From the NCBI GenBank assembly GCA_015295835.1, contig DVEG01000015.1:1-64000 (forward strand): a DNA stretch of 64,000 bases, written 5' to 3'. Made by a program: the position numbers and the translations under genes. Positions 55,320 to 64,000 of the stretch are shown in pieces. Position 1 is the first letter of the stretch; every line of letters begins with the position of its first letter. The stretch comes from Oscillatoriaceae cyanobacterium M7585_C2015_266. Its GTDB lineage: Bacteria > Cyanobacteriota > Cyanobacteriia > Cyanobacteriales > Oscillatoriaceae. The notes beneath the pieces were generated by a model, which had not been told where the DNA came from, did not search any database, and saw only the letters and a program-made list of their open reading frames with translations.

Positions 55320-56150
55320 CTAGAAATCGGAAAGGGTATCGGTGACGTTGGGGTTAAGGGCAAGCACTTGTTGCCATGCACTAACAGCCTGAGCGTGTTG
55401 TCCCGAAAGCTGATATAATTGTGCCAAAGCAATCCAGGCTTCTTCGCGCTTAGGATTAATATTTACGGCGTGCTGACAAGAATCGATTGCAGTATGATAG
55501 CGAGCTAGTGCTTTAAGGGCTAAGCCGCGTCGATACCAAGCCCAATAATCGTTTGGTTTAATTTCTAAGGCTTTGTCAAAAGTAGCGAGCGCCTGTTCAT
55601 AGCGCCCAAGCTGGTTGAGTGCGAAGCCGAGACGATAGTGTGCCCAGAAATCGTTGGGGCGAAGCTTGAGGGCGGTTTCGTAACAGGCGATCGCGTTTTC
55701 GCAGTGGTTGAGGTTGTAGAGCCAAACGCCACCGAGACGATACCATGCCCAGTAGTCATCTGGGCGGGCTGCGAGAGCCTGCTCGAAGCTAGTGATCGCT
55801 TCTGTATAGCGAGAGGATTCGCACAGAGTCATTGCTCGCTGATACCAGCTCCAGTAGTCATTAGGTTTTAACTGTAGAGCTTTATCGTAACAAGCGAGCG
55901 CTTCAGAAAAATTGCCGATTTCGCTGAGTACGCATCCAAGCTGATACCATGCTCGATAGTCATCCCTGCGACATTCCAAGGCTTTTTCATAGCTAGCGAT
56001 CGCTTCATAATAGCGGTGCACAGCTTTGAGGGCATTTCCGCGCTGATACCAAGCCCAGTAGCCGTCGGGTCTGCACTCTAGGGCCCTCATATTCAACAAG
56101 ATCATTTCCTCATAGCCACTAGAAATGCGCATGGCATGAAAAGCTTGCAT
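55320..56150 (-). CDS. TPR protein with DYWAWY-type repeats
   Basis: The 276 residues are almost wholly tetratricopeptide repeats: about seven complete units of 34 from residue 29, plus a degenerate first one. The inner helix is unusually rich in aromatics, NDYWAWYxxG, where a plain TPR has A-W-x-x-L-G. No signal, membrane or catalytic part is present, so it is a scaffold. Four genes in a row on this strand contain the same repeat style, suggesting duplication, and they follow the large kinase gene's promoter region in reverse order. Partners are unknown. Confidence 0.88.
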   Translation of the reverse strand: MQAFHAMRISSGYEEMILLNMRALECRPDGYWAWYQRGNALKAVHRYYEAIASYEKALECRRDDYRAWYQLGCVLSEIGNFSEALACYDKALQLKPNDYWSWYQRAMTLCESSRYTEAITSFEQALAARPDDYWAWYRLGGVWLYNLNHCENAIACYETALKLRPNDFWAHYRLGFALNQLGRYEQALATFDKALEIKPNDYWAWYRRGLALKALARYHTAIDSCQHAVNINPKREEAWIALAQLYQLSGQHAQAVSAWQQVLALNPNVTDTLSDF

Positions 56151-56231
56151 GGTCGTTAGCTAGGCGCTCGCTGGAGAGGTTTTTCCGTTCTTTTTAATAA
56201 AAGTATACAGAACTGAATCTCTCTATCGTGC

Positions 56232-57458
56232 TTAATAGCTTCCCAAGTTTTGCAAGGCTAAAGCCCGATGAGTAAGGGTCCAATCGGCAGGATAATCAGG
56301 AGTGCATTGCAGGGCTTGTTCGTAGCTGGAGAGAGCCGCCTCATAACGACCTAGCTTGTGGAGGGCAATGCCACGATTATTCCAGGCTCTAGAATAGTTA
56401 GAACAAAGGGCCAGGGCTTGGTCGTAGCTGACGACGGCCTCTTCATAGCAGCCCAGGGTATCGAGTAAAATGCCCTTATTGTTCCAAGCTTCTGGATAGT
56501 TTGGCTGCAATTTTAAGGCTTGGTCGTAGCTAGCGAGGGCCTGTTCGTAACGTTCCAAGTGTCCTAGAGTAATGCCGCGATTGTACCAAGCTTCTGCAAA
56601 GTCGGGTTTAATCGCCAGAAGTTGCTCGTAGGTGGCTTCGGCTTCGGAGTAACGCTGGAGCTCGTCGAGGGCGATCGCCTTTTCCAGAAGCGCTTCGGGG
56701 TTATCCGGTTGTAATTCTAATACTTTTTCAAAGCTGGCGAGGGCTTCAGAGTAGCGAGCCATATCTCCCAGTAGCAAGCCGCGCTGATTCCAGATGTCGG
56801 CGCGCTCAGGGCGGAGTTCCAAGGCTCGCTCATAACTGATGAGTGCCTCTTCGTAGCGACCAAGTTTTTCGAGAACTTGCCCACGTTCGTACCAGATTGC
56901 TTCACCTCTGCGCCAGCTTTCCAAGGCTTTATCGAAGCTTGCCAGTGCTTCTTCGTTGCGTTCTAATTCGTGCAAGGCTTGCCCACGCCTGTACCAAGCC
57001 CAGTAGTCCCACTTTCTTACTTGAGTTGCTTTGTCAAAGCTATCCAAGGCTGCTTCGGGTTGCTTTAAGTCGTATAGCTCCACGCATCCCCGTTGATAAT
57101 AAGCCCAGTAGTCGTTGGCTCTAATTTCTAGGGCTTTGTTGTAGCTGGAGATAGCTTCTGCGTAGCGAGCTGCGTGTTGCAGTGCGCCTGCCCGTTGGTA
57201 ATAAGCCCAGTAATCGTTAGGTCGAATTTCTAGGGCTTTGTCGAAGCTTGCGACGGCTTCAGAGTGTCTGCCTATTTCATCGAGAACGATCCCCCGCTGA
57301 TACCAACTCCAGTAATCTTCTGGGTTTTGCTCTATGGCTTTGTCAAAGCAGGCGAGCGCCTCAGAGTAAAGACCTTTATCTCGCAATATATTCCCCTCGC
57401 GATACCAATCTCTGTAGTTTTCTGGCGTATTCTCTAGTTTCTTCTCAGTTGCGTTCAC
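56232..57458 (-). CDS. TPR protein, about eleven repeats
   Basis: 408 residues of TPR from about residue 16 to the end (ENYRDWYREGNILRDKGLYS is the first unit). The first five repeats are the DYWAWY/DYWAYY type, the later ones (from about residue 195) become more usual: AEAWYNRGITLGHLERYEQAL, PEAWNNKGILLDTLG. Soluble, scaffold-like, no other domain. It ends 82 bp before the next TPR gene on the same strand, so both may share a transcript. Confidence 0.88.
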   Translation of the reverse strand: MNATEKKLENTPENYRDWYREGNILRDKGLYSEALACFDKAIEQNPEDYWSWYQRGIVLDEIGRHSEAVASFDKALEIRPNDYWAYYQRAGALQHAARYAEAISSYNKALEIRANDYWAYYQRGCVELYDLKQPEAALDSFDKATQVRKWDYWAWYRRGQALHELERNEEALASFDKALESWRRGEAIWYERGQVLEKLGRYEEALISYERALELRPERADIWNQRGLLLGDMARYSEALASFEKVLELQPDNPEALLEKAIALDELQRYSEAEATYEQLLAIKPDFAEAWYNRGITLGHLERYEQALASYDQALKLQPNYPEAWNNKGILLDTLGCYEEAVVSYDQALALCSNYSRAWNNRGIALHKLGRYEAALSSYEQALQCTPDYPADWTLTHRALALQNLGSY

Positions 57459-57907
57459 TTTACCTATACCTCCTCAACTCTCTCCCACAATTTATCATCT
57501 CTCTCTTTGTCGTCAGAGACTTACTATTTCTTTTTTAATCTTTATAAGAATTTTATTTTTCCCCTGCTAATCTAAAACCATTTTAATCAAATTTTACTTT
57601 CAAATTTCTTATTCCTGCCTTGCTGGTTTCTATGGCGATTTTAGCATATTCGTTGACAATTAACTGGCTGGTCTGATTGAGTGCTCGCTTCTGTTTATAA
57701 AATTAATTAAAATAATAATATAAGCCCTCCGATGAAAATTACGTAATAGCAATGAAAAGCGACTTAATGATTGGAGCGATTAATTCTGATATTAAATAAT
57801 TATTGTAGTATGTAGATTTGTTATTGACGCGCGCTCGCCTACATTAACCAGTGTTTCTGCAATCAGAATTAAAGTTACTGTATTAGGCGCTTGCCACAGT
57901 AAAAAAC
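57459..57907. other. 449-bp spacer between the WD40 gene and the TPR gene
   Basis: AT-rich, with a GCGCTCGC octamer at 57831. No coding sequence or clear regulatory motif. Confidence 0.35.
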
Positions 57908-60457
57908 TCAAAAAGCCCGCCAAATTTTTACCGTATTATCACTACCGCCGCTAGCGAGAAAACGCCCGTCATAGCTAAAGGCCACACACTTTACATCCCC
58001 CCCGTGTCCCGTCAGAGTTCGTAACATAGAACCATTTGCCACTGCCCAAATTTTAACCGTGTTGTCGCCACTGCCTGTAGCAATAAACTGTCCATCAGGA
58101 CTAAAAACTACAGCATTCACCCAGCCGAAATGCCCTGTCAGGGCGCGCAACTCTGCTCCAGTCGCCACCGACCAAATTTTCACGGTTTGATCATCGCTGG
58201 CGCTGGCCACTAACTGGCCGTCGGGACTATAGGCGACGCCGCCAACCCAGCCTCCGTGCCCTTCTAGAGTTCGCTGTAATAATCCCGTAGCCACCGACCA
58301 AATCTTGACAGTGTTATCCCAACTACCAGAAACGAGAAACCGCCCGTCGGGGCTAAATGCTAGAGATTTTACATCGCCTGCGTGCCCTTTGAGAGTGCGC
58401 TGAGCTGCGCCGGTGGCCACCGACCAGATAATTATAGTTTGATCGCTACTGCCAGAGGCTAGTAAAGTACCGTCGGGGCTGAAGGCTACAGACTTGACGG
58501 CTTCGGAATGCCCCACGAGGGTGCGCAGGGGCATACCCGCCGCCACTGACCAAATTTTGACGGTATTGTCCCAACTGGCGCTGGCTAAAAACTGGCCGTT
58601 GGGACTAAAAGCGAGGGCTGTTACTGAGTTGTCGTGTTCTGTAAGGTGGCGTAGTTCTATCCCTCGCAGCACTGACCAAATTTTAATGGCGTTTTCGTCG
58701 CAGTTGGTGGCAAGCAATTGAGAATCGGGGCTGAAGGCAAGCGCGCAGATGGGGAAGGAATAGCCGCTGAGGGTGTAGGCAAGTGTCCATTCAGGCGCAT
58801 ATTTTTCGATGCCGCTATTGGCGGCTTTTACCCAGATGAGTGGGGAACTGTCAGCAGCGGCTCCTATTTTTTCCTTTAACACTTCTGCCTGCTGACGAAT
58901 CTTAGCAGCTTCCTCTTCACGCCCGATTGCCTCAAGCGCTGCTGCTAATTGCACCCAGGTATCGAGGTGATTCGGATTTAAGCTACTTGCTTCCTCGAAA
59001 CAGGTGATAGCCAGTTCGTACTCTCCCAGACTCGCCAGTGCTCGCCCCCTCCAATACCACGCCTCATCTAATTCTGGGTGATTTTCTATGACTTTTTCTA
59101 AAGCTGCCGCCGCTTCAGAGCTATGCCCTAATTCGTGTAGGGTTGCCCCCCGTTTGATTTCGGCATCTGGAAAATCTGGCTGCCACGAGAGTGCTTTTTC
59201 AAAGGCTGCGATCGCCTGTTCTCTATAGCCCAACTCAGCAAGCATTAAGCCGCGATCGTAACATAACCCCGCTTGATTTACCCGATAAATTTTTTGGAAC
59301 ATTTCCACATAGGGAGCAACCCATTCCGAAGGAAACTCTGACTCTAAGTTAAACAGTTGTGGTTGGTAATTGCGATCTAAATTAATATAGTACCAATCTG
59401 CAAAAAATGCGGCAAATAGTTTGTACATTTTAACTATTTCCTGCCGCACTAGATACTCGCATTCGTCTTCCTCCTCTCCCAAAGCCATCAAGCGCTTTTT
59501 TTCCTCACGCCAGTTCCATGGTGGAGATGGAATTTGGAAAAAGTTATTATCTTGCCATCCCCAAACTCCTATATTAAAATATACTTCCCTATCTGTAATA
59601 TCGCAGTACAATACTGCTGTCGGAATTGGAGATAGAATCGTCCGCAATTGTTTGACATCTATATCGAAAATATCTCGGTTGAAATAATCGCCGTAAAATT
59701 CTACGGGAAATAGGGTATTTTCTGGATAATATCTATGTAAGAAAGCTTTTAGACGGTTGCGGAGTTCTTGCGGTAAGTTGTAGTGAAATGAATCGGGGCA
59801 ACTTTTACTAATATTGGGAGGAGCAACGAATAGCAACAGGGGGTATTGTTCCCGCCCTTTGACTAAAATCTCTTCTGTGTCGCGACGACTGAGGCGAGAG
59901 GGCCAGTTTTTTTCGATGGTATCCCAATTGGTTTGAATTTCGGCGAGTTTGAAATCTATTTCTCGCGCTTTAAAGTCGCGCAGCACTTTTCTATAGAGGG
60001 CGCTTTCTTCTATGCTAAATTGCTGTTCTAGGCGAGCTAGTTCTTCTTGTTTTTTCTGCCAACGTGATGTCAGTTTGAGCTGTTCCTGCTTGAGGTGAAT
60101 TAGTTGAGATTGAAGTTCTAAAGCTTTTTGGCGATCTTCTGCTTCTGCGAGCGCTCTTTCCATTTTCAGACGAGTCTCCTCTATATTATTGCGCTCTTGA
60201 ATTAGTTTTAGAGCTTCTGATTGAACTGTCGCTAGCTGTTTTTGATGTTCTAGTTGCACGTGCACTAATCGGTAATCAGTCTTTGCCCTGTCAGCGGTAA
60301 TGGGTGGCTGTTGTTCTGAGGGCGCAATCAGAAGTGAGGAGGGTGTAGGCTTGGGGGCAATCGACTCTAAGGATTCGCCAGCGAGCGCTGCGATCGCTTT
60401 GCTGGCTGTCTTTGCAACAAAGCCACTGATAGCGGTTAGTACGGCAGGTATTGACAT
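57908..60457 (-). CDS. Coiled coil / unknown domain / TPR / seven-bladed WD40 protein
   Basis: An 849-residue protein. Residues 1-30 are Ala-rich and hydrophobic (IPAVLTAISGFVAKTASKAI, perhaps membrane-binding). Residues 66-175 are a long coiled coil. Residues about 195-385 make a globular region that I do not recognise (REQYPLLLFVAPPNISK, PVEFYGDYFNRDIFDIDV, AVLYCDITDREVYFNIGVWGW). Residues 396-525 hold three to four TPRs, and 561-849 seven WD40 repeats (RTLxGHxxxVxxVAFSPDG...WSVATG), enough for one closed propeller. It should be a large docking platform. It is read together in direction with the neighbouring TPR genes. Confidence 0.9.
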   Translation of the reverse strand: MSIPAVLTAISGFVAKTASKAIAALAGESLESIAPKPTPSSLLIAPSEQQPPITADRAKTDYRLVHVQLEHQKQLATVQSEALKLIQERNNIEETRLKMERALAEAEDRQKALELQSQLIHLKQEQLKLTSRWQKKQEELARLEQQFSIEESALYRKVLRDFKAREIDFKLAEIQTNWDTIEKNWPSRLSRRDTEEILVKGREQYPLLLFVAPPNISKSCPDSFHYNLPQELRNRLKAFLHRYYPENTLFPVEFYGDYFNRDIFDIDVKQLRTILSPIPTAVLYCDITDREVYFNIGVWGWQDNNFFQIPSPPWNWREEKKRLMALGEEEDECEYLVRQEIVKMYKLFAAFFADWYYINLDRNYQPQLFNLESEFPSEWVAPYVEMFQKIYRVNQAGLCYDRGLMLAELGYREQAIAAFEKALSWQPDFPDAEIKRGATLHELGHSSEAAAALEKVIENHPELDEAWYWRGRALASLGEYELAITCFEEASSLNPNHLDTWVQLAAALEAIGREEEAAKIRQQAEVLKEKIGAAADSSPLIWVKAANSGIEKYAPEWTLAYTLSGYSFPICALAFSPDSQLLATNCDENAIKIWSVLRGIELRHLTEHDNSVTALAFSPNGQFLASASWDNTVKIWSVAAGMPLRTLVGHSEAVKSVAFSPDGTLLASGSSDQTIIIWSVATGAAQRTLKGHAGDVKSLAFSPDGRFLVSGSWDNTVKIWSVATGLLQRTLEGHGGWVGGVAYSPDGQLVASASDDQTVKIWSVATGAELRALTGHFGWVNAVVFSPDGQFIATGSGDNTVKIWAVANGSMLRTLTGHGGDVKCVAFSYDGRFLASGGSDNTVKIWRAF

Positions 60458-60622
60458 AAACTGTATTTATGCTAGCATTTGACCAAACATTGCACAGGGG
60501 CGAGCGCCTCCCCCCTCTGTTTGATTCTAGCTTGATCTTTTTGCTTGCGGAAATAAGCTACTTTGCCCCATACCTATGGGGTAATTCACTATCTTCTTTT
60601 GAGTCGCCTGCTCAGAAAGAAG

Positions 60623-61669
60623 TTATTCTCCTTCAGTTATTTTTTGTTGAATAAAAGCCTGAAATCGGGCATCTTCCCGTATGGTGTCGAATTCAGGGCT
60701 GATTTTTACTATTTTTTGGTATTGGTTGGGATTAAGTTCGAGCGCTTTTTGCAAGTTTTCTATCGCCATATCGACGTTTCCTGTGTCGGCATAACAGCAC
60801 GCCTTGTTATACCAGGCTTTGTGCTTATCGGGTTGCAATTCTAGGGCTTTGTCGTAGCATGCGATCGCACTGTGATGACAGCCCAATTTCTCTAATCCCA
60901 CTCCTCTAAAGTACCAAGCATCTGGATTTTTCGGTTGCAGTTCTAGGGCTTTTTTCAAGCTGACAATTCCTTTCCCGTATTGCCCTGCATTAATCAGCGC
61001 TATTCCCCGATTGTACCACGCCCAGTAGTAATCTGGTTTCCATTGTATTGCTTTCTCGTAGCTAATTACTGCATCTTCATAGAATCCTAAGTTATATAAT
61101 ATATTTCCTCGGTTATTCCAAACTTCGTAAAAGTCCGGTTTTATTTCTAGTGCTTTATCATAGCAGACAAGTGTTTTTTCCAGGCGACCTAAGTTTTTGT
61201 ATGCTAATCCTTTATTATACCAAGCCCAATAGTAATCTGGTTTGAATTCAATAGCACGATCATAAGACGCGATCGCTTCCTCAAAGTGGCCCAAGTTTTT
61301 CAGGGCAACGCCGCGATTATTCCATGCCCAATGGTAATCGGGCTTGAAAAATATCGCCTTATCATAGCTAGCGAGCGCCTCAGAGTAGCGACCGAGGTCA
61401 TCTAAGGCATTACCGCGATTATTCCATGCTTCATGAAACCCTGGATTTAACTCTAGAGCACGCTCATAACTTGCGAGCGCTTGTTCATAGCGCCCCAAGT
61501 GGTAAAGAGCATTACCGTGACTGTACCAAATTTCTGCATAGTCTGGGCTGAGTTCCAAAGCTTTTTCGTAGCTAGCAACTGCCGCTGCATATTGTTCAGT
61601 TCGGTTTAGATGCAATCCTTTTTGGAAGAAGTATTCAACTTCTAGGTTCGTCATCTCCTGGTTCATCAT
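60623..61669 (-). CDS. TPR protein, about nine repeats
   Basis: Residues 9 to about 320 are consecutive TPRs, the first YFFQKGLHLNRTEQYAAAVAS. Repeats alternate between AWNNRGVALKNLG and PDYYWAWYNKGLAYKNLG types, the aromatic variety shared with the two other TPR proteins here. The last 25 residues form an acidic non-repeat tail (SPEFDTIREDARFQAFIQQK) as in other cyanobacterial TPR proteins. Function unknown, scaffold by fold. It is the most upstream gene of this cluster on the minus strand, 165 bp before the WD40 gene. Confidence 0.88.
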   Translation of the reverse strand: MMNQEMTNLEVEYFFQKGLHLNRTEQYAAAVASYEKALELSPDYAEIWYSHGNALYHLGRYEQALASYERALELNPGFHEAWNNRGNALDDLGRYSEALASYDKAIFFKPDYHWAWNNRGVALKNLGHFEEAIASYDRAIEFKPDYYWAWYNKGLAYKNLGRLEKTLVCYDKALEIKPDFYEVWNNRGNILYNLGFYEDAVISYEKAIQWKPDYYWAWYNRGIALINAGQYGKGIVSLKKALELQPKNPDAWYFRGVGLEKLGCHHSAIACYDKALELQPDKHKAWYNKACCYADTGNVDMAIENLQKALELNPNQYQKIVKISPEFDTIREDARFQAFIQQKITEGE

Positions 61670-61909
61670 CTAGCATCTAACTTTAGGAGGATTTTCATTA
61701 AAATACCTAAAAACTGCACCGAATTCAATAGGTTCTAACCACAAGGTGGAAAAGCCGCATCTTTCTTAAGAAAGATTTCCAGCCAAAATCTGCGCAGGGG
61801 GAAAATGATAGAATAGCCTGTTGATTCTCTGCCCAAGAGAAAAATTGGCCAAAAGCTGAAAAACTATTCCTATTAATACTTTTACCGTGAGCGGAAATAT
61901 TAAAATAAC

Positions 61910-63334
61910 ATGAATCAAGAGCCTATTGCCAAATATCGCACAGAAAGAGACTCGATGGGCGAGCGCCTCCTGCCGGCAAATGTTTATTATGGAATCCAAA
62001 CTTTGCGGGCAGTAGAAAACTTTCCCATTAGCGGGCTAAAGCCGTTGTCAACTTATATAGATGCCTGCATACTGATTAAAAAAGCTACGGCAATAGCAAA
62101 TGGAGAACTAGGATGCATACCAGATGAAATTTGTCAAGCGATCGTGAAAGCGGCTGATGAAATTCTGGCGGGCAAATTTCGCGATCAGTTTGTTGTAGAT
62201 ATATACCAAGCAGGTGCAGGCACTTCTCACCACATGAATGTGAACGAAGTGCTGGCAAATAGAGCACTGGAAATACTCGGAGATGAAAAAGGGAATTACA
62301 AACGCGTCAGTCCTAATGATCACGTAAACTATGGTCAGTCTACCAATGACGTAATACCAACGGCAATTCGTATAGGCGGGCTATTAGCTTTAGAAAGAAC
62401 GCTTTTGCCAGCTTTGGAGGAAGCGATCGCAGCACTAGAAAAAAAAGCTTTTGAATTTAAACATATCGTCAAATCCGGTAGAACCCATCTGCAAGACGCA
62501 GTGCCAGTACGTTTGGGAGATACCTTCGGCGCATGGGCACAAATTCTCAAAGAACATCGCGCTCGCATCCAAACCGCCTCTATAGACTTAACCAAATTGG
62601 GATTAGGCGGTTCGGCAGCTGGCACCGGCTTGAATACCCACCCCCAATACCGACAACGCACCGCTGAAATCCTTTCGCAACTGATTGGGCGTCGCGTCGA
62701 ACCCGCAGCCAACCTGATGGCAGCTATGCAGAGTATGGCACCCTTTGTCAATGTCTCAGGAGCTCTGCGCAACTTAGCCCAAGATTGCGTTAAAATTTCC
62801 CACGACTTACGACTTATGGATTCTGGGCCAAAAACTGGCCTGAAAGAAATTCAGTTACCGCCAGTACAACCAGGATCATCGATTATGCCAGGAAAGTACA
62901 ACCCAGTGATGGCGGAAATGACGACAATGGTGTGCTTTCAAGTAATGGGTTATGATAGTGCGATCGCCCTTGCCGCCCAAGCTGGACAGTTAGAACTGAA
63001 TGTAATGATGCCACTGATTGCCTACAACCTCATTCACAGCATCGAAATTCTGGGAAATACCCTCTCGGCACTTACACGCTTTTGTCTGGTGGGAATTACT
63101 GCTAACCAAGAACGCTGTAGGGCTTACGCCGAAGGCAGTCTCGCCCTCGTCACCGCTCTCAATCCCCATATCGGCTATCTCAACGCCGCCGCCGTTGCTA
63201 AAGAATCTCTGGAAACCGGCAAATCCCTGCGGCAAATCGTACTTGAAAAAGGGCTGATGAGTGAATCTGAGCTGGCAAAAGTCTTAGACTTGGAAAAAAT
63301 GAGTACCAGGATCGATTCCCTCCCAACTGAGTGA
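61910..63334 (+). CDS. aspA: Aspartate ammonia-lyase (aspartase/fumarase family)
   Basis: A full-length 474-residue lyase. The superfamily signature GSSIMPGKYNPV (about residues 323-334) and the active-site regions QAGAGTSHHMNVNEV and SPNDHVNYGQSTNDVIPT are present, as is the HLQDAVP stretch. The family uses a Ser in the SS loop to remove a proton from aspartate or hydrate fumarate. E. coli AspA and cyanobacterial homologs have the T-S-x-x-M-N form seen here, whereas fumarase C has TQSNMN, which points to aspartase. Distinguishing it from fumarase by sequence alone is not certain. It releases ammonium from aspartate, giving fumarate. Confidence 0.88.
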   Translation: MNQEPIAKYRTERDSMGERLLPANVYYGIQTLRAVENFPISGLKPLSTYIDACILIKKATAIANGELGCIPDEICQAIVKAADEILAGKFRDQFVVDIYQAGAGTSHHMNVNEVLANRALEILGDEKGNYKRVSPNDHVNYGQSTNDVIPTAIRIGGLLALERTLLPALEEAIAALEKKAFEFKHIVKSGRTHLQDAVPVRLGDTFGAWAQILKEHRARIQTASIDLTKLGLGGSAAGTGLNTHPQYRQRTAEILSQLIGRRVEPAANLMAAMQSMAPFVNVSGALRNLAQDCVKISHDLRLMDSGPKTGLKEIQLPPVQPGSSIMPGKYNPVMAEMTTMVCFQVMGYDSAIALAAQAGQLELNVMMPLIAYNLIHSIEILGNTLSALTRFCLVGITANQERCRAYAEGSLALVTALNPHIGYLNAAAVAKESLETGKSLRQIVLEKGLMSESELAKVLDLEKMSTRIDSLPTE

Positions 63335-63373
63335 AAAACACTGTATCTATTCCTACCAATTGGAGCGATATTT

Positions 63374-63676
63374 ATGAGAGGTTCTTTTGCAACAATGCAG
63401 ACACAACTTAATGTAACCGAGCTGACCTTTTATTATGATAACGGTCAGGCAGAAACTTTTAAAGTGCCTGTCTCTCCCCAAACTATACAGTCGCAGTTGA
63501 AGAATATCTTTACACAGCCGCTGCTGACTTTTCACCTCATTGATCAAACCGTAATTATCTACACGGGGAAGATTATGAAAGTAGAAATTAAGCCCGTTCT
63601 GTCGGAACTAACTGGAGAAGGTGTTTTTACTAATTCTGAAAGAATTATGGCTCTCCAGCGGGGAGCGGCACGGTAG
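63374..63676 (+). CDS. Hypothetical protein, 100 residues
   Basis: The start MRGSFATMQTQ has TGGAG 8 to 9 bases upstream. The rest is a beta-rich small protein (LNVTELTFYYDNGQAETFKV, LLTFHLIDQTVIIYTGKIMKVEIKP) with no signal or membrane part. I do not recognise it, but similar proteins seem to be widespread in cyanobacteria. It lies between aspA (39 bp upstream) and a DUF362 gene (119 bp downstream), all on the plus strand, so an operon is possible. Confidence 0.7.
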   Translation: MRGSFATMQTQLNVTELTFYYDNGQAETFKVPVSPQTIQSQLKNIFTQPLLTFHLIDQTVIIYTGKIMKVEIKPVLSELTGEGVFTNSERIMALQRGAAR

Positions 63677-63795
63677 CGTTAGAGAGGGGAAAATTTTGGC
63701 TTTTTTATAAAAATATAAAAAATCAAAAAAAAGATGTGTTAAAATAGACAGAATTTTCCCCGTTTATTTATTTTATATAAAAAAAAGGTAAGAGC

Positions 63796-64000
63796 ATGAC
63801 AAAAGTCAGTTTAATAAGGGCGGATGGCTACGAAGTGCGAGCGCTGCGTAAATCTCTAGAAACCCTGTTGCAACCCTTAGGCGGCATAGGAGGAATAGTC
63901 AAAAAAGGCGATCGCGTCTTACTCAAACCCAACCTGCTAACAGGTTCCCGCCCCACCAAAGAATGCGTCACCCGACGAGAAATAGTTTACTGCGTCGCCA
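63796..64000 (+). CDS. DUF362-domain protein, 5' part (cut by window edge)
   Basis: 68 codons are visible from ATG 63796 (AAGGTAAGAGC upstream). The motif KKGDRVLLKPNLLTGSRPTKECVT is the start of a DUF362 domain, usually an about 300-residue protein that ends in 4Fe-4S ferredoxin repeats. Function of the family is unclear. The rest lies outside the window. Confidence 0.85.
   Translation, partial: MTKVSLIRADGYEVRALRKSLETLLQPLGGIGGIVKKGDRVLLKPNLLTGSRPTKECVTRREIVYCVA

Noticed and set aside
55320-61669. DNA-level tandem repeats or CRISPR in the TPR genes
   Set aside because: The 102-bp periodicity follows the 34-residue protein repeat and the DNA copies diverge; no spacers or identical units.

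Overview
The window looks like chromosome of a filamentous cyanobacterium without an obvious mobile element. Evidence: the HIP1 octamer GCGATCGC recurs more than 50 times, and there are cyanobacterial-type genes for heme oxygenase, a GUN4-domain protein, an iron-uptake porin with SLH domain, pentapeptide-repeat proteins, a ComFB-family protein and a PatX-like RGSGR peptide precursor. PatX with HetR is characteristic of filamentous cyanobacteria, including those that make no heterocysts; an Oscillatoriales-type host is my inference. A second octamer, GCGAGCGC (one base from HIP1), is almost as frequent: 40 copies counted by eye on both strands.

Layout. 1-7.4 kb: 3' end of groEL, two envelope/secreted proteins, ilvD, a pentapeptide-repeat protein, a polysaccharide deacetylase, a small conserved protein and tRNA-Ala(CGC). 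7.4-19 kb: a HAD hydrolase, a TVP38-type membrane protein with the radical-SAM gene arsS, a pstS-pstC-pstA phosphate-uptake operon behind a four-unit Pho box (no pstB follows), an alpha/beta hydrolase, a ComFB-family gene with a long leader, an FMN reductase and an aldehyde dehydrogenase. 19-31.5 kb: a PatX-like gene with two RGSGR pentapeptides, miaA, gyrB interrupted by a mini-intein, heme oxygenase, a cupin, mfd, a CNNM/CBS membrane protein and aroA.

31.5-49.4 kb: small unknowns, an iron-uptake porin read from behind a perfect 7-1-7 Fur box, a divergent membrane/HTH protein, a cupin, a secreted pentapeptide protein, a coiled-coil GUN4 protein, a decayed esterase, a CIA30-in-SDR composite protein, an SLH-like secreted protein, a cbiMQO nickel/cobalt ECF transporter, a ferritin-like protein next to an FTR1 permease, a GS1-like HAD phosphatase, a saccharopine-dehydrogenase-like reductase and a MOSC protein. 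Metal handling (iron, nickel/cobalt) is the main theme here.

49.4-64 kb: a 1,816-residue Ser/Thr-kinase/AAA/GAF/histidine-kinase fusion is followed by four co-oriented scaffold proteins (three pure TPR proteins and one coiled-coil/unknown-domain/TPR/WD40 protein). The window closes with an aspartase/fumarase-family gene, a small unknown and the 5' end of a DUF362 gene. The signals most worth a second look are the PatX-like gene with an inverted repeat at its ribosome site, the endonuclease-less GyrB intein, the GCGAGCGC signature, the structured ComFB leader, and the unknown domain in the WD40 protein.
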